Notes under the pieces: generated by a model | What the model was told of the DNA's origin: nothing | The model's input: the letters and a program-made list of their open reading frames with translations, nothing else | The model's database searches: none | Shown here: one piece after another, positions 1 to 9,501 of the stretch | Position numbering within the stretch: the stretch's first letter is position 1 | Layout: the number at the start of each line of letters is the position of its first letter | DNA from: Mycobacterium ostraviense | GTDB lineage: Bacteria; Actinomycetota; Actinomycetes; Mycobacteriales; Mycobacteriaceae | DNA: 64,000 nucleotides | Direction of reading: 5' to 3' | Assembly: GCF_002705925.1 (NCBI RefSeq) | Contig: NZ_NKRE01000001.1 | Span: forward strand, 5,854,303 to 5,918,302 | Made by a program: the position numbers and the translations under genes

Positions 1-100
1 TTGAATCCGCTGCTATGCCGTTTGTCGCCTCCAATTGGTTTAACGAACTGGATGAATCGCCGAACCCTCAATCCCATAGTGATCGAGCCTCCGTCCTGAG

Positions 101-1315
101 TCACCCGGCCGACGGCGGCCGGGTGAGTACGTTGTAGCGGAATCCGTACTTGTTGACGTAGCCGGCGGTGCGCCGACCGGCACCGGTCAGCGGTATTCCG
201 CGCAGTAGTCCCGATGTTCCGGCGTTGGTCGTGGCGTTGAGGGCACTGACGGTTCCAGGTTCACCCGACAGTGGGCTTACTTCTGAAGCCGTGATGGCCG
301 CCCAGGTCGGGGGCACCGACAACCGGCCGATGGTTGCGGCCTTGCCCAGACCGGCCGCCGGGGCGCCCCAGGAACCGCCCACCGCCCCCGGCGGCGCCAG
401 CGCCCCACCGAGCGCGGGATTGGGCGCAGGAGCACCCGGTAGCAGACCGCCACCCCACGCGATAAGTGAATTGACCGAACCCAGCGCGAAGTACGGGTAA
501 TTCGTGACCGAATTCCAAATATTTGACGAGTTCCCGAATATTGTGGCCAATAGTCCGGTGGGTCCGACGAACCAGGGCGGAACCGCCAATGACGACGGGG
601 TCAACGAAAATCCCAGTTGCGTCAGAATCGAGTCGATACCCGCTATTGGTGTGGTGGTCGATAGCGGCCACGTCAGGCTGCCCAATAACGCAGTCATCGA
701 CACGGTCGGCACAACGGTGGGCGCCGAGTTGGCTGTCGAGGCGGCGACGGCCTCACCGACCGCGGCGGCCTGCCCGGCCACTGCGCCGGGTTGGGTGGTG
801 GCAGGCGGCGGCTGGAACGGCGTCAGCTGTGAAGCGGTCGCCGAGGAGGCGGCATAGCCATACATCGCGGCGGCGTCTTGGGCCCACATCTCGGCATATT
901 GGGCCTCGGTGGCCGCGATCGCCGGGGTGTTTTGTCCGAAGAAGTTGGTTGCGATCAAGGCGAGCAACAGCGCTCGGTTGGCCGCGATCACCGGCGGCGG
1001 CACCGTCATCGCGAAGGCGGTCTCATAGGCGGTTGCGGCCGCGCGGGCTTGCATGCCCGCTTGTTCGGCCTGCTCGCCCGTCGCGTTCAACCAGGCCACA
1101 TACGGTGCGGCCGCGGCCAGCATCGACGCGGACGCCGGCCCTACCCACGGTGAGCTGGTCAGTTCGGTGATCACCGAACCGTAGCCCGCGGCCGCCGTGC
1201 TCAATTCCGCGGCCAGCCCGTCCCAGCCCGCCGCGGCGGCCATCATCGGACCCGATCCCGGACCGGCATACATTCGTCCCGAGTTGACCTCCGGCGGTAA
1301 CGCCCCGAAGTCCAA
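101..1315 (-). CDS. PPE family protein, SVP subfamily (PPE25-like)
   Basis: Cell-surface or secreted protein of the PPE family, normally exported through a type VII system, here probably ESX-5. The N-terminal ~180 residues are a typical PPE domain (begins DFGALPPEVNSG, has NFFGQN and YAEMWAQD). Near the C-terminus, GRLSVPPTW is the SVP signature (GxxSVPxxW). Start choice: GTG codons lie at 1321 and 1318, but a strong AGGAGG sits 7 nt before a TTG at 1315 that gives the canonical MDFGALPPE start, so I use TTG (404 residues). In M. tuberculosis PPE25 (Rv1787) occupies this position beside CYP143 and eccC5. No PE partner is visible in the window; it may lie beyond the left edge. Identity as a PPE is certain; orthology to PPE25 rather than a neighbouring paralogue (PPE26/27) is inferred from position. 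Confidence 0.9.
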   Translation of the reverse strand: MDFGALPPEVNSGRMYAGPGSGPMMAAAAGWDGLAAELSTAAAGYGSVITELTSSPWVGPASASMLAAAAPYVAWLNATGEQAEQAGMQARAAATAYETAFAMTVPPPVIAANRALLLALIATNFFGQNTPAIAATEAQYAEMWAQDAAAMYGYAASSATASQLTPFQPPPATTQPGAVAGQAAAVGEAVAASTANSAPTVVPTVSMTALLGSLTWPLSTTTPIAGIDSILTQLGFSLTPSSLAVPPWFVGPTGLLATIFGNSSNIWNSVTNYPYFALGSVNSLIAWGGGLLPGAPAPNPALGGALAPPGAVGGSWGAPAAGLGKAATIGRLSVPPTWAAITASEVSPLSGEPGTVSALNATTNAGTSGLLRGIPLTGAGRRTAGYVNKYGFRYNVLTRPPSAG

Positions 1316-1895
1316 CACCACCCCTCCTTAGCCCACTTGTTGGCCGACCGCGGTCACCACAGCCAAGCCGGTTGCGGCTACACCATCACCTTGACCGCGA
1401 ACACATCACGGGCCAGCACCGCTGGCCCCCGGCCTGTAACCCCAGGCCGCACAGGTTCCCGATGCTCATCAGGAAGCGAGCCCTCGCCATCCTGTGAGTC
1501 AACGCACTAGCGGCAGTCATCGCTCAGCCGACACCTGGCTCATCTGCGACCGCTACGGCGCGAAAAGGTCGAGATTCTAGCATAGCCATCAGCAAATTCG
1601 CTCGTTTCGAACCCGTTGCATATCAAACACTTTAGATTGCGGCACGGGGTCCATCAGGCCTACACGCCAACAATTCATTCCACGCAAACAATCGTTAAGC
1701 TGTCGTTAAACCACGGGTTCAGTTGAACGCGGGCGACCTGCGCAAAGAGCCGTCAGAAGCGGTACGAAACCCAGAATCATCCGGACTTGCCACCCACCGT
1801 TGCCCGCCGGCAGGTACGAGTTTCCTATGCGCAGCGCCGTCGCAGCCCGCTACAGATCGGTGAATGCTATGAAATACCGTCGTAACCCAGTGTGA
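1316..1895. other. Intergenic region upstream of the PPE gene
   Basis: About 580 bp between the ferredoxin gene and the PPE gene, with no convincing coding frame. It is less G+C rich than its surroundings around 1600-1720. It holds a direct repeat TCGTTAA at 1692-1698 and 1703-1709, spaced 11 bp apart (one helical turn), which could be a regulator site for the PPE promoter. The ribosome binding site of the PPE gene is at the left edge. No terminator hairpin was evident by eye. Confidence 0.5.
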
Positions 1896-2090
1896 TCAGT
1901 CCTCGTCGAGGATGAGCGCCATCTCGGGGCACGATGCGACACCGTCGCGGGTCAACTGCTCGTCCTCGGGGAGCACGACGTGCTCCTGGAGTATCGAGTA
2001 GCCCGAATCGTCAATCGGGAACAGCTCCGGAGCCACCGCGTAACACTGGGCGTGCCCCACACATCTCGAATGCTCGAGACGAACCTTCAC
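1896..2090 (-). CDS. [3Fe-4S] ferredoxin, partner of CYP143 (Rv1786-like)
   Basis: Small electron carrier of 64 residues, cytosolic, expected to pass electrons from a ferredoxin reductase to a P450. Three cysteines are placed as in mycobacterial 3Fe-4S ferredoxins: C10 and C16 in CVGHAQC, and C54 in SCPE. The fourth ligand position of a 4Fe-4S cluster is a His (CxxHxxC), a pattern seen in P450-associated mycobacterial ferredoxins. The start is GTG at 2090, preceded by GGGAGG at good spacing; the longer in-frame extension to 2282 lacks any such site. It lies divergent to the P450 at 2275 with 184 bp between, the arrangement of Rv1786 and cyp143 in M. tuberculosis. Confidence 0.92.
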   Translation of the reverse strand: MKVRLEHSRCVGHAQCYAVAPELFPIDDSGYSILQEHVVLPEDEQLTRDGVASCPEMALILDED

Positions 2091-2274
2091 GTGGTTTCCT
2101 CCCTGGACCCGCTCAAGCGAGGCTAGTCGAACAGGCTGCCAACCGGCCAGACAGCGCTCATATCGCCGGATTGGTGCGTGTCTACCACACGTGCGATATT
2201 TGGGCTGTGTCAGTAGGGCCTGGCTGCCTCGAAGGCCGTGAAACAAGAAAACGGACCACCGAAGAGTCGAACGT

Positions 2275-3456
2275 ATGAGCATTACCGGAGGAGGCCAGGC
2301 TGGCGCGTTTCACCTACCGCGGCTTGAATATTCGACGCTGCCGATGGCCGCCGACAGAGGCTTGGGATGGAAGACCTTGCGCGACGCGGGGCCGGTGGTG
2401 TTCATGAACGGTTGGTACTACCTGACGCGCCGCGAGGACGTGCTCGCAGCGCTGCGCGATACCACGGCGTTCTCGTCGCGGCAAGCGTTTCAGTCTCCGG
2501 GCAACCCGCTACCGTTGGTACCGCTCGGGTTCGATCCGCCGGAGCACACCCGATACCGGCGGATCCTGCAGCCGTACTTCAGCCCGGCTGCCTTGGCTAA
2601 GGTGCGGCCAACGCTGCAGAGCCACACCATCGCCATGATTGATGCCCTCGCCCCCCGGGGTGAGTGTGAGGCGATGGCCGATTTCGCGAATCTGTTTCCG
2701 TTTCAGCTGTTTCTGGTGCTCTACGGTCTGCCGGTGGCCGACCGTGACCGCCTGATTGCCTGGAAGGACGCCGTCATTGCCATGTCGGACCGGCCTTACC
2801 CGACCGAGGCCGATGCCGCTGCAACGCATGAGCTGTTCGAATATCTCGCACAAGCGATCACCGAACGCAAACAGAACCCGGGCCCGGACGTCTTGTCACA
2901 GGTGCTCATCGGTGATGACCCACTGAGCGAGGTCGAGGTGCTGGGGCTGAGTCACCTGTTGATACTCGCTGGGTTGGACACCGTGACCGCGGCGGTGGGT
3001 TTTTGTCTGCTGGAACTCGCGCGCCGGCCGGATCTGCGCGCCATGCTCCGCGACAATCCCAAGCAAATCCGGGTGTTCATCGAGGAGATCGTCCGGCTCG
3101 AACCATCGGCCCCGGTGGCACCGCGAATCACCACCCAGGTCGTCGATGTCGGGGGTATGACGCTACCCGCCGGTTCCCCGGTGCGACTGTGCATGGCCGC
3201 GGTAAATCGCGACGGCACCGACGCGATGTCCACCGACGAGTTGGTCATGGATGGAAAAGTGCACCGCCACTGGGGATTTGGCGGCGGGCCGCACCGGTGC
3301 CTGGGTTCTCATCTGGCGCGTTTGGAGCTGACCCTGGTGGTCGGCGAATGGCTGAAGCGGATTCCCGACTTCGGCCTGGCTCCTGGATACACGCCCGAGA
3401 TCCGATTTCCGTCAAAGTCCTTCGCGCTCAAGACGTTACCGCTGCGTTGGGGCTGA
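2275..3456 (+). CDS. cyp143: Cytochrome P450 CYP143
   Basis: Haem-thiolate monooxygenase of 393 residues. Diagnostic P450 features are present in order: I-helix oxygen-binding motif around LAGLDTVT (~residues 230-238), the ExxR motif in EEIVRLEP, and the haem-binding loop FGGGPHRCLG with the thiolate ligand Cys342. The divergent ferredoxin at 1896-2090 is its likely redox partner. The gene sits next to eccC5 as cyp143 (Rv1785c) does in M. tuberculosis, where the ESX-5 locus conserves this P450/ferredoxin insertion. Natural substrate unknown. ATG start at 2275; an upstream Shine-Dalgarno is weak. Confidence 0.93.
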   Translation: MSITGGGQAGAFHLPRLEYSTLPMAADRGLGWKTLRDAGPVVFMNGWYYLTRREDVLAALRDTTAFSSRQAFQSPGNPLPLVPLGFDPPEHTRYRRILQPYFSPAALAKVRPTLQSHTIAMIDALAPRGECEAMADFANLFPFQLFLVLYGLPVADRDRLIAWKDAVIAMSDRPYPTEADAAATHELFEYLAQAITERKQNPGPDVLSQVLIGDDPLSEVEVLGLSHLLILAGLDTVTAAVGFCLLELARRPDLRAMLRDNPKQIRVFIEEIVRLEPSAPVAPRITTQVVDVGGMTLPAGSPVRLCMAAVNRDGTDAMSTDELVMDGKVHRHWGFGGGPHRCLGSHLARLELTLVVGEWLKRIPDFGLAPGYTPEIRFPSKSFALKTLPLRWG

Positions 3457-3497
3457 CTCAGCCAACCTCAGCCAACCCCAACGCGGCGCTGACGGTC

Positions 3498-6400
3498 TTA
3501 CCTTCGCCACTCGGTGGCGGCGACCTGCACGAACACCCCGGTGTCCTCGGCCATCAGCAGGCCGCGGCCACGGGGCAGCGGACCGCCCTTCATCTTGCCG
3601 CGGATGAAGCCCTCGTCCGGATCGGCGTCCATCACCAGCAGTGGCGCATTGGCCTGATGCAGCGCGCGCAGCATCGGGTCGCTGCCTGCCGAAGACCAGC
3701 CGCCGAAGGTACGGGTGACGATCACGTGCAAGCCGACATCGGCAGCCCGGTTGACGAACGGAACAACCTTGTGCAACGGCGAATCGAAGCCCGGCGGCAG
3801 CTGCTGGATGTCGTCGACGATCAAGAAGATCTCCGGCCCGCTCCACCACGAGCGCGACAACAGCTCCTCGGCGGACAAACCGGGCGGCGGCTCACGGCCC
3901 GCCAGGGCCGCCGACAGCTCACCCATCATCGCCACAACGCCGTCGAGGTTGTAGGCGAACTTCTCCATATAGTCCGAACCCAGCGCGGTCAGCAACTGCC
4001 GGCGCGGGTCGACCAGCCAAACCTGCGCGGAGGGCCGCCCGGGGGGCGGCGGCGGCGCGCTGCTGGCGCCCGGCGCGTAGAGCCGCCCGATTTCGGACAT
4101 GATCGTCGCCAGCGTCGTCGTGCGCCCGCATTCGCGTCGACCGGTCACCATCAGGTGCGAGTTCTCGGCGAAATTGAGGTAGACCGGCTGCAGATCCAAT
4201 TCCGATATTGCCCAGGCGATTCCGCCGGCACCCACGCCTTGACGGGTGTCGCGTGCGGCCAGCTCGCGCACCTGTTCCACGCCGAACCGTGCCGGCAGGC
4301 GGCGCACTGGCGGGGCTTGGGCGGTTGTCAGCCGGCTCACCGCCGCGACCACACTGTCGCACTCGAAGACGTTGGCGGGCGTGCTGCCCAGCGCCGGCCG
4401 CGCCACCAGGGTGTGCAGACCCGCCTGCGGGTCGCTGTCCAATCGGACGTAGTTGACCGCAACCATGCCGCGGCCGGGCTTGACGGGAACATCCTTGGCG
4501 AAGCGGGAACGCACCAGCTTGGCGTCCTCCACCGCAGCCAACCGCAGTTCGACCCGGGAACCGAAACCACTGCGCACCGGCGGCCGCAGCTCCGATTCGC
4601 GATCCGCGGTGACCACCACGTGCACCCCGAACGAGGGGCCCTGGTTGATGATCAGGTTGACCTGCTCGATCAGTACTTCGTTTTCTTCGGCCAGCGCCCG
4701 GTAGTTGTCGATCACCAGGTACACATCGCCGAACCCGTCGTTGGGTACCGGCCCGGCTTCTCCGCCGAACTTGCGCCGGCGGAACATCTCCATCGACGCG
4801 ATGCCGTGTTCAAGGAAGCTCCGTTTGCGCTCGCGCACCAGCGCCAGCAATTCGGCCACTGTCCGGCGCACGCCATAGGGGTCGGTGGGACCGGCGACCT
4901 CACCCACATGCGGGAAGCGCGCCACTGTGGTCAGCGCGGTGCTGCTGTACGCCAGGCAGTAGAACTGAACTTGCTCGGGAGTATGGGTCAGCGCCGCCGA
5001 GCAGATCAGCGTCTGCAGAGCGGTGGTCTTGCCCGAACCGCCCGCGCCCAGGATCAAGACGTTGGCACCGGGGCCTGAGGTGTCGACCGTCCACGGTGGC
5101 TGGTCGTGCTTGAAGGGGCGGTCGATGATCCCGATCGGAAACACCAGATTCCGCGCCGAGCCGTAGTCCTTCTGCCACGGGTGGCCGAGGAACCGGTTGA
5201 CCAGCTCATCGATGGCAATCGGAACGGTCAGCGGCGGCTGCCACAGCCGGTAGGGCTCGAATTTGATCTTGCGCAGCTGGTCGATGATCACCGTCCCGAC
5301 CTTGGGTGTCCGGACGCCTTCTTCCTCTTCGGCGTCGGCGGCCTCGACCTCGATCACCTCGCCGTTGCCATGCGTGACGGCCGCCTCGATTTGCGGCCCA
5401 CCCACACTCACCTCCAGCGGCGTGAACGAATTGGTAAATAGCTGCGGCCGGATGTAGTCGATGTTGTGCACCAGAACGGGAGCTTCGTCACCGTCGATGG
5501 TGCCGCCGGGGGCGTAGTAGTCGCGCCACAGGAACTCGGCCTGGAAGCGGGTGATGTCCTCGAGGCTCCGGCGGAAGTAACCCAGACCGGCCTGTGCTGG
5601 CAGGTTCACCGCATTCGGCACGCCGGCGGCCTGGGCGGCCCCGGCGGTACGCGCCTTCAGCACCAGGCGATAACCCATGTTCTCCATGAGCTTTTCGGCC
5701 CGGCTCTCGATGGTCTGCGAGGCCATCATCAAATGGATCCAATACGCACGACCCTGCCGGCCGATCGAGTCGAGCACGTCGACCGCGGTCGGCATGATCC
5801 GGAACCATTCGTAGAACTCGTCGATGACCACCACGAGCATCGGCAACGGCGGCATGTCCTGGCCGCGGGCCCGCATCCGGAGGCGTACCGAGTTGTACTC
5901 CTTGGCGTCGTCGACACCGGCGCTGTCGCATACCGCCTTACGGCGGGCGATCTCGCCCCACAACGCATCCAGGAAGCGTTCCATCAACGCCTGGTCTTCT
6001 TCGAGGTCGGTGATGATGCGCGACACGTGCGGCACCCCGGCGAACGGCTTGACCGCCGAACCACCCTTGAGGTCGGCCAACACGAACTGCAGTTCCTCGG
6101 GCGGATGGCTCAGCATCAGCGACTCGATCACGGTTCGCACCAGCGTCGACTTCCCGGAACCCGTCGTTCCGGACATGACGCCGTGCGGGCCGTCACCACC
6201 TTCGTCCAGCGACTTCATGTCCAAGAACAGCAGTTCGCCGTTGTCGGAGCGGTTACCGAACGGCGCCCGCAATCGCGACCGGCCCATCGTGTCGGTGCGG
6301 TTGCCCCACAGCGAGTCGAAGTCGATGCTGCCCGGGTCGTCAATTCCGTAGTAGGACAAGATGTCTCGGGCACCGATGTGGGCGACCCGCTGACCGATCT

Positions 6401-7664
6401 CTTCGTAGGCCTCGGCGAGCCGCCACTGCGCCAATTTCTGGGAGAACTCTTCGGCCTCCGCGATGCTCATCTGGTCGCTCAGTGCGAAAAACCAGGCCTT
6501 GTCGTCGATCACCATCCAGGTGTCGCGGTCGCGGGGCAGCGCCTCGATCACACCCTTCTCGTCGAATTCCAGCTTGCGCTCCGGGACGTCGGTCCACATC
6601 GACGAGCCGGTCAGGTCGAAGAACGTCACCCCGTCCACGCCTTCGGCACTGATCACGTACTCCCACTGCGGGTCGTCGACATCAGCGATGATAACGGTGT
6701 GCGGTGTCGGCGTCTGCGCCGACGAGCTGGCGTGCCGGGGCGTGAACGACCCACGCCCGGCGAACAATTCGGCTTGCTCGGCGGCGAACTCGCGGACCGA
6801 GCTGTAGACCATCCGCGCATTACCGGCCGCATCGTGACGCCGTGAGTCACCGAAGTGCGGAAGCCACTTCACCCAGTCCCACTCGTCCAAATCGGAACTG
6901 ACCACGATCAACTGCACATGGTCGGGCCCATGGGAGAACGTCAGCTGGCAAATGATCGCCCGCATCAACCCCAGCACCTGCTCACGAGTCCCGACGAGCG
7001 CATACCAGGGCTCAACCAGCAGCGAAACCATCTTCGGCAGGTTGTAGACGACGCTTTGATAGCGCCCGAACTCCTGAAGCGCCTTACCGGTCACCGGCTC
7101 GAGCTCGATGTCGGTCGGCATATTCTGCGGCTCGCCCCAGGTCACCTCCGGCCGCGTCATTCCCACGCCGACGCGCACGACGCCGAAGTTGAGGTCCTTG
7201 CCGTCGGGCTTGCGCTCCCACATCCGGGGTGATCCGACTGCTGCGGCGAGCGTGGTGGGCGCCGGGTGGAACCACCGGTAGTTGGAGTCCATGCTGTCGG
7301 CCGATTCCTGGGCCGTCTCGCGCAGCATGTCCAGCATCAACATGAACTGAGCGCGCATCGCGTCCAGCTTGGGACGGCTCATCTGCTGCTGGCCGCCGAA
7401 CCGGCCGCCGAACATCATCATCATCATCCCGCCGACCATGAAGATCGGGAAGATGGCGCCGGCGCCGCCGAACACGCGTGATCCGCTGGCGAACGTCATC
7501 GCGACCATGCCGCCCAGCAGGCCGATCACGACGACGCCCACCACGATCAGCCACCAGGGCTTGCCCTCGGGCGGCGGAATGCTCAGCGGTGTCGGCAGGA
7601 CGATGTTCTCCGGCTTGATGACCGGCGGCTTTTCCGCCGTCGGCCGGGCAAAACCACGTTTCAC
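3498..7664 (-). CDS. eccC5: ESX-5 type VII secretion ATPase EccC5
   Basis: FtsK/SpoIIIE-type motor ATPase of the ESX-5 membrane complex, which recognises and drives export of PE, PPE and Esx substrates. 1388 residues, single polypeptide as expected for ESX-5 (ESX-1 splits it). Two N-terminal membrane segments (~residues 35-85, including a Met-rich stretch), a DUF/stalk domain, then three ATPase modules. The first Walker A is GTTGSGKS (~500), with Walker B hydrophobics then DEFYEWF. The second is GAGGSGKT (~876). The third is GRRECGRT (~1180), which departs from the canonical P-loop. Start: GTG at 7664, overlapping the eccB5 stop in a GTGA (4 bp), which restores the known N-terminus KRGFARP; the frame is open upstream to 7874 but that part is inside eccB5. 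Sequence closely resembles Rv1783 as I recall it. Confidence 0.97.
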   Translation of the reverse strand: MKRGFARPTAEKPPVIKPENIVLPTPLSIPPPEGKPWWLIVVGVVVIGLLGGMVAMTFASGSRVFGGAGAIFPIFMVGGMMMMMFGGRFGGQQQMSRPKLDAMRAQFMLMLDMLRETAQESADSMDSNYRWFHPAPTTLAAAVGSPRMWERKPDGKDLNFGVVRVGVGMTRPEVTWGEPQNMPTDIELEPVTGKALQEFGRYQSVVYNLPKMVSLLVEPWYALVGTREQVLGLMRAIICQLTFSHGPDHVQLIVVSSDLDEWDWVKWLPHFGDSRRHDAAGNARMVYSSVREFAAEQAELFAGRGSFTPRHASSSAQTPTPHTVIIADVDDPQWEYVISAEGVDGVTFFDLTGSSMWTDVPERKLEFDEKGVIEALPRDRDTWMVIDDKAWFFALSDQMSIAEAEEFSQKLAQWRLAEAYEEIGQRVAHIGARDILSYYGIDDPGSIDFDSLWGNRTDTMGRSRLRAPFGNRSDNGELLFLDMKSLDEGGDGPHGVMSGTTGSGKSTLVRTVIESLMLSHPPEELQFVLADLKGGSAVKPFAGVPHVSRIITDLEEDQALMERFLDALWGEIARRKAVCDSAGVDDAKEYNSVRLRMRARGQDMPPLPMLVVVIDEFYEWFRIMPTAVDVLDSIGRQGRAYWIHLMMASQTIESRAEKLMENMGYRLVLKARTAGAAQAAGVPNAVNLPAQAGLGYFRRSLEDITRFQAEFLWRDYYAPGGTIDGDEAPVLVHNIDYIRPQLFTNSFTPLEVSVGGPQIEAAVTHGNGEVIEVEAADAEEEEGVRTPKVGTVIIDQLRKIKFEPYRLWQPPLTVPIAIDELVNRFLGHPWQKDYGSARNLVFPIGIIDRPFKHDQPPWTVDTSGPGANVLILGAGGSGKTTALQTLICSAALTHTPEQVQFYCLAYSSTALTTVARFPHVGEVAGPTDPYGVRRTVAELLALVRERKRSFLEHGIASMEMFRRRKFGGEAGPVPNDGFGDVYLVIDNYRALAEENEVLIEQVNLIINQGPSFGVHVVVTADRESELRPPVRSGFGSRVELRLAAVEDAKLVRSRFAKDVPVKPGRGMVAVNYVRLDSDPQAGLHTLVARPALGSTPANVFECDSVVAAVSRLTTAQAPPVRRLPARFGVEQVRELAARDTRQGVGAGGIAWAISELDLQPVYLNFAENSHLMVTGRRECGRTTTLATIMSEIGRLYAPGASSAPPPPPGRPSAQVWLVDPRRQLLTALGSDYMEKFAYNLDGVVAMMGELSAALAGREPPPGLSAEELLSRSWWSGPEIFLIVDDIQQLPPGFDSPLHKVVPFVNRAADVGLHVIVTRTFGGWSSAGSDPMLRALHQANAPLLVMDADPDEGFIRGKMKGGPLPRGRGLLMAEDTGVFVQVAATEWRR

Positions 7665-9181
7665 TTGGGTACCACCAATTCTGCGGGGGTCATGTCCATG
7701 GGTAGGGTGTCGTGTTCGACCAGCGCATCGGCTCTGGACAGCGTGGGACCCTGCGGCAGCAGTCGCAGCGCCACCCACGGGGCCATGCTCGGGGCCAGGC
7801 TCAGCCCCAACGCCTCGCGGGCTTCCTTGGTGTCCTCCACCCCGAACCGAGCGCCCGCGTCGGTGAGCCACCACAGCGATTCGGTGGTCTGTGCGGCGGG
7901 GTTGTTACCAGTGACGGCCACGAAGTTGGCGTAGTCGGGTCCGAAATAGACGTGGTCGGCCTCACGGCCGCTCATGTCGGCCTTGACCAGATCAACCACC
8001 TTGTGCATTTCGTGGGTTGCGACCGGGATGGTAGGCCCGGAGATCACCTTGACGCGGGCCCGGTTCTCACCCCTGGTCCGTTCCCACCACCAGCACGTCG
8101 ACGGATTTTCCCGAATGTCCAGCACATTGAGCGGTTCATCCGGGTAGGCGGACAGATCGATCCTGTTGACGACGGGCATCTTGGCCAACGCCGAGGGTTC
8201 CACCGTCACCGGTTTGGTGTTGCCCGGGCGCCCGGCGTTCTGCATGATCTGGGCCACCAGAGGCGGCAAGGTCTGCACCCCGTCGGCCAAGACCAGCGAA
8301 TACTGTTGCGGCCCACTGATTTGCGGCGTGACGAGCACCGTACCCACCGGACCGGGAGCACCGGGGAAAGTCGCCGGAGCACCCGCGTTGGGTACCTCGG
8401 GCACCAGCAGCTCGGGCCCCACCGGCAGGGCGTCGTAGAGCGCATGGCTCATCGGTCGGGCCTGACTGACCTGTTCCGGAGTCAACCCCAGCGGCAGCAG
8501 CACCGACCGGTTCGTGGCGTCGATGCGCGACCGGCGCCCCTCGCGGATCACCCAGGCGTCTCCGGCATAGCTGAGCACCACGGCATCGGAACCCTTCAAT
8601 ACCCGCCGGTGGCTGCTGAGATCGGGAGTGCCGTCAATGACGGTGACGGAGACCCCTTGCGCCGACCCGAGGCTCGACGAGGTGGACACGGTGTCACACA
8701 CCAGCCATGACGACGACGGCGGACTCTTCGGGTAGAACTGATTCGGCGCGCCCGGGATGCCCACCAGCGGCCCGTGCGGTTGGTTGGCGATCTGGCTTCC
8801 CTTAACCAGATGCGGGTTGTCCGGCCGCCCGGTGATCAGCCGCGCCGACGCCAAGTTCAGCGCGGGATACAGCCGGTCCCCTACCCGGACGAAGAGCGCG
8901 CCCGAATCCCGGTCGGCGATGATCGGCGACTCGTTCAACTGGCCTGACGGGCTGATGAACGACCACAGCAACGCGCCCAGGCAGATCACCAGGGCCGCGG
9001 ACACCGATGCGACCACCGCCAGCGTCTGACGCCGGCCAGGTTCGATCTCCATGCGCACCCGCCAGCGGGTCAATGCCATCGCGGTTCGGCGCGCCAGGAA
9101 CTGATAACCCGTTACCTGGGTCCGCGTGGACAATCCGAGGCCGTACCCCGACCCCCGCTGCCCGCGGCTCTCTTCAGCCAC
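7661..9181 (-). CDS. eccB5: ESX-5 secretion membrane protein EccB5
   Basis: Conserved core component of the ESX-5 inner-membrane complex. 506 residues, the same length as M. tuberculosis EccB5 (Rv1782). A cytosolic N-terminus of ~50 residues (…RTQVTGYQFLARR) is followed by one transmembrane segment (~52-76) and a large periplasmic domain with Cys162 and a second Cys in STCWWWER, which form a disulfide in EccB proteins. The stop codon overlaps the eccC5 start by 4 bp, so the two are translationally coupled. Divergent from malQ, as in M. tuberculosis. Confidence 0.97.
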   Translation of the reverse strand: MAEESRGQRGSGYGLGLSTRTQVTGYQFLARRTAMALTRWRVRMEIEPGRRQTLAVVASVSAALVICLGALLWSFISPSGQLNESPIIADRDSGALFVRVGDRLYPALNLASARLITGRPDNPHLVKGSQIANQPHGPLVGIPGAPNQFYPKSPPSSSWLVCDTVSTSSSLGSAQGVSVTVIDGTPDLSSHRRVLKGSDAVVLSYAGDAWVIREGRRSRIDATNRSVLLPLGLTPEQVSQARPMSHALYDALPVGPELLVPEVPNAGAPATFPGAPGPVGTVLVTPQISGPQQYSLVLADGVQTLPPLVAQIMQNAGRPGNTKPVTVEPSALAKMPVVNRIDLSAYPDEPLNVLDIRENPSTCWWWERTRGENRARVKVISGPTIPVATHEMHKVVDLVKADMSGREADHVYFGPDYANFVAVTGNNPAAQTTESLWWLTDAGARFGVEDTKEAREALGLSLAPSMAPWVALRLLPQGPTLSRADALVEHDTLPMDMTPAELVVPK

Positions 9182-9501
9182 GCTAGATCACCTTCCGGTC
9201 TGTTCAGAACGCCTGGATATTGGCCCAAATTGTGGAGAAATGCTGACGACATCGATAACCGTAGGGCACCCGAAAGGACGGCGCCATACGGCCCTTACCG
9301 CACTAGATCCCCCAAGGATTTCGTCGTGTCTTCATTGCATCGTAGCGACCAATCGCCGTCTCGGCGCGCGGAAATGTTGCGCCCGGTTTAACGTCTCTGA
9401 CCTGGGAAGTAAACGCGCGGTGCGGGGAGGTCGCGGCGAACCGGACAAGCCAGACCGCCCCGCCGTCCGCGCGCAGCGGTGTTGGACGCAAGATGGGCGC
9501 C
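9182..9501. promoter_or_regulatory. Divergent promoter region between eccB5 and malQ
   Basis: 320 bp with no supported gene, placed between two divergently transcribed genes, so it should hold the promoter for the eccB5-eccC5 transcript and that for malQ. The centre (9300-9400) is relatively A+T rich. No operator palindrome stands out by eye. Confidence 0.5.

Noticed and set aside
3003..6845. Long plus-strand open frames across cyp143 and eccC5
   Set aside because: His/Arg/Gln-rich shadow translations of well-identified genes.
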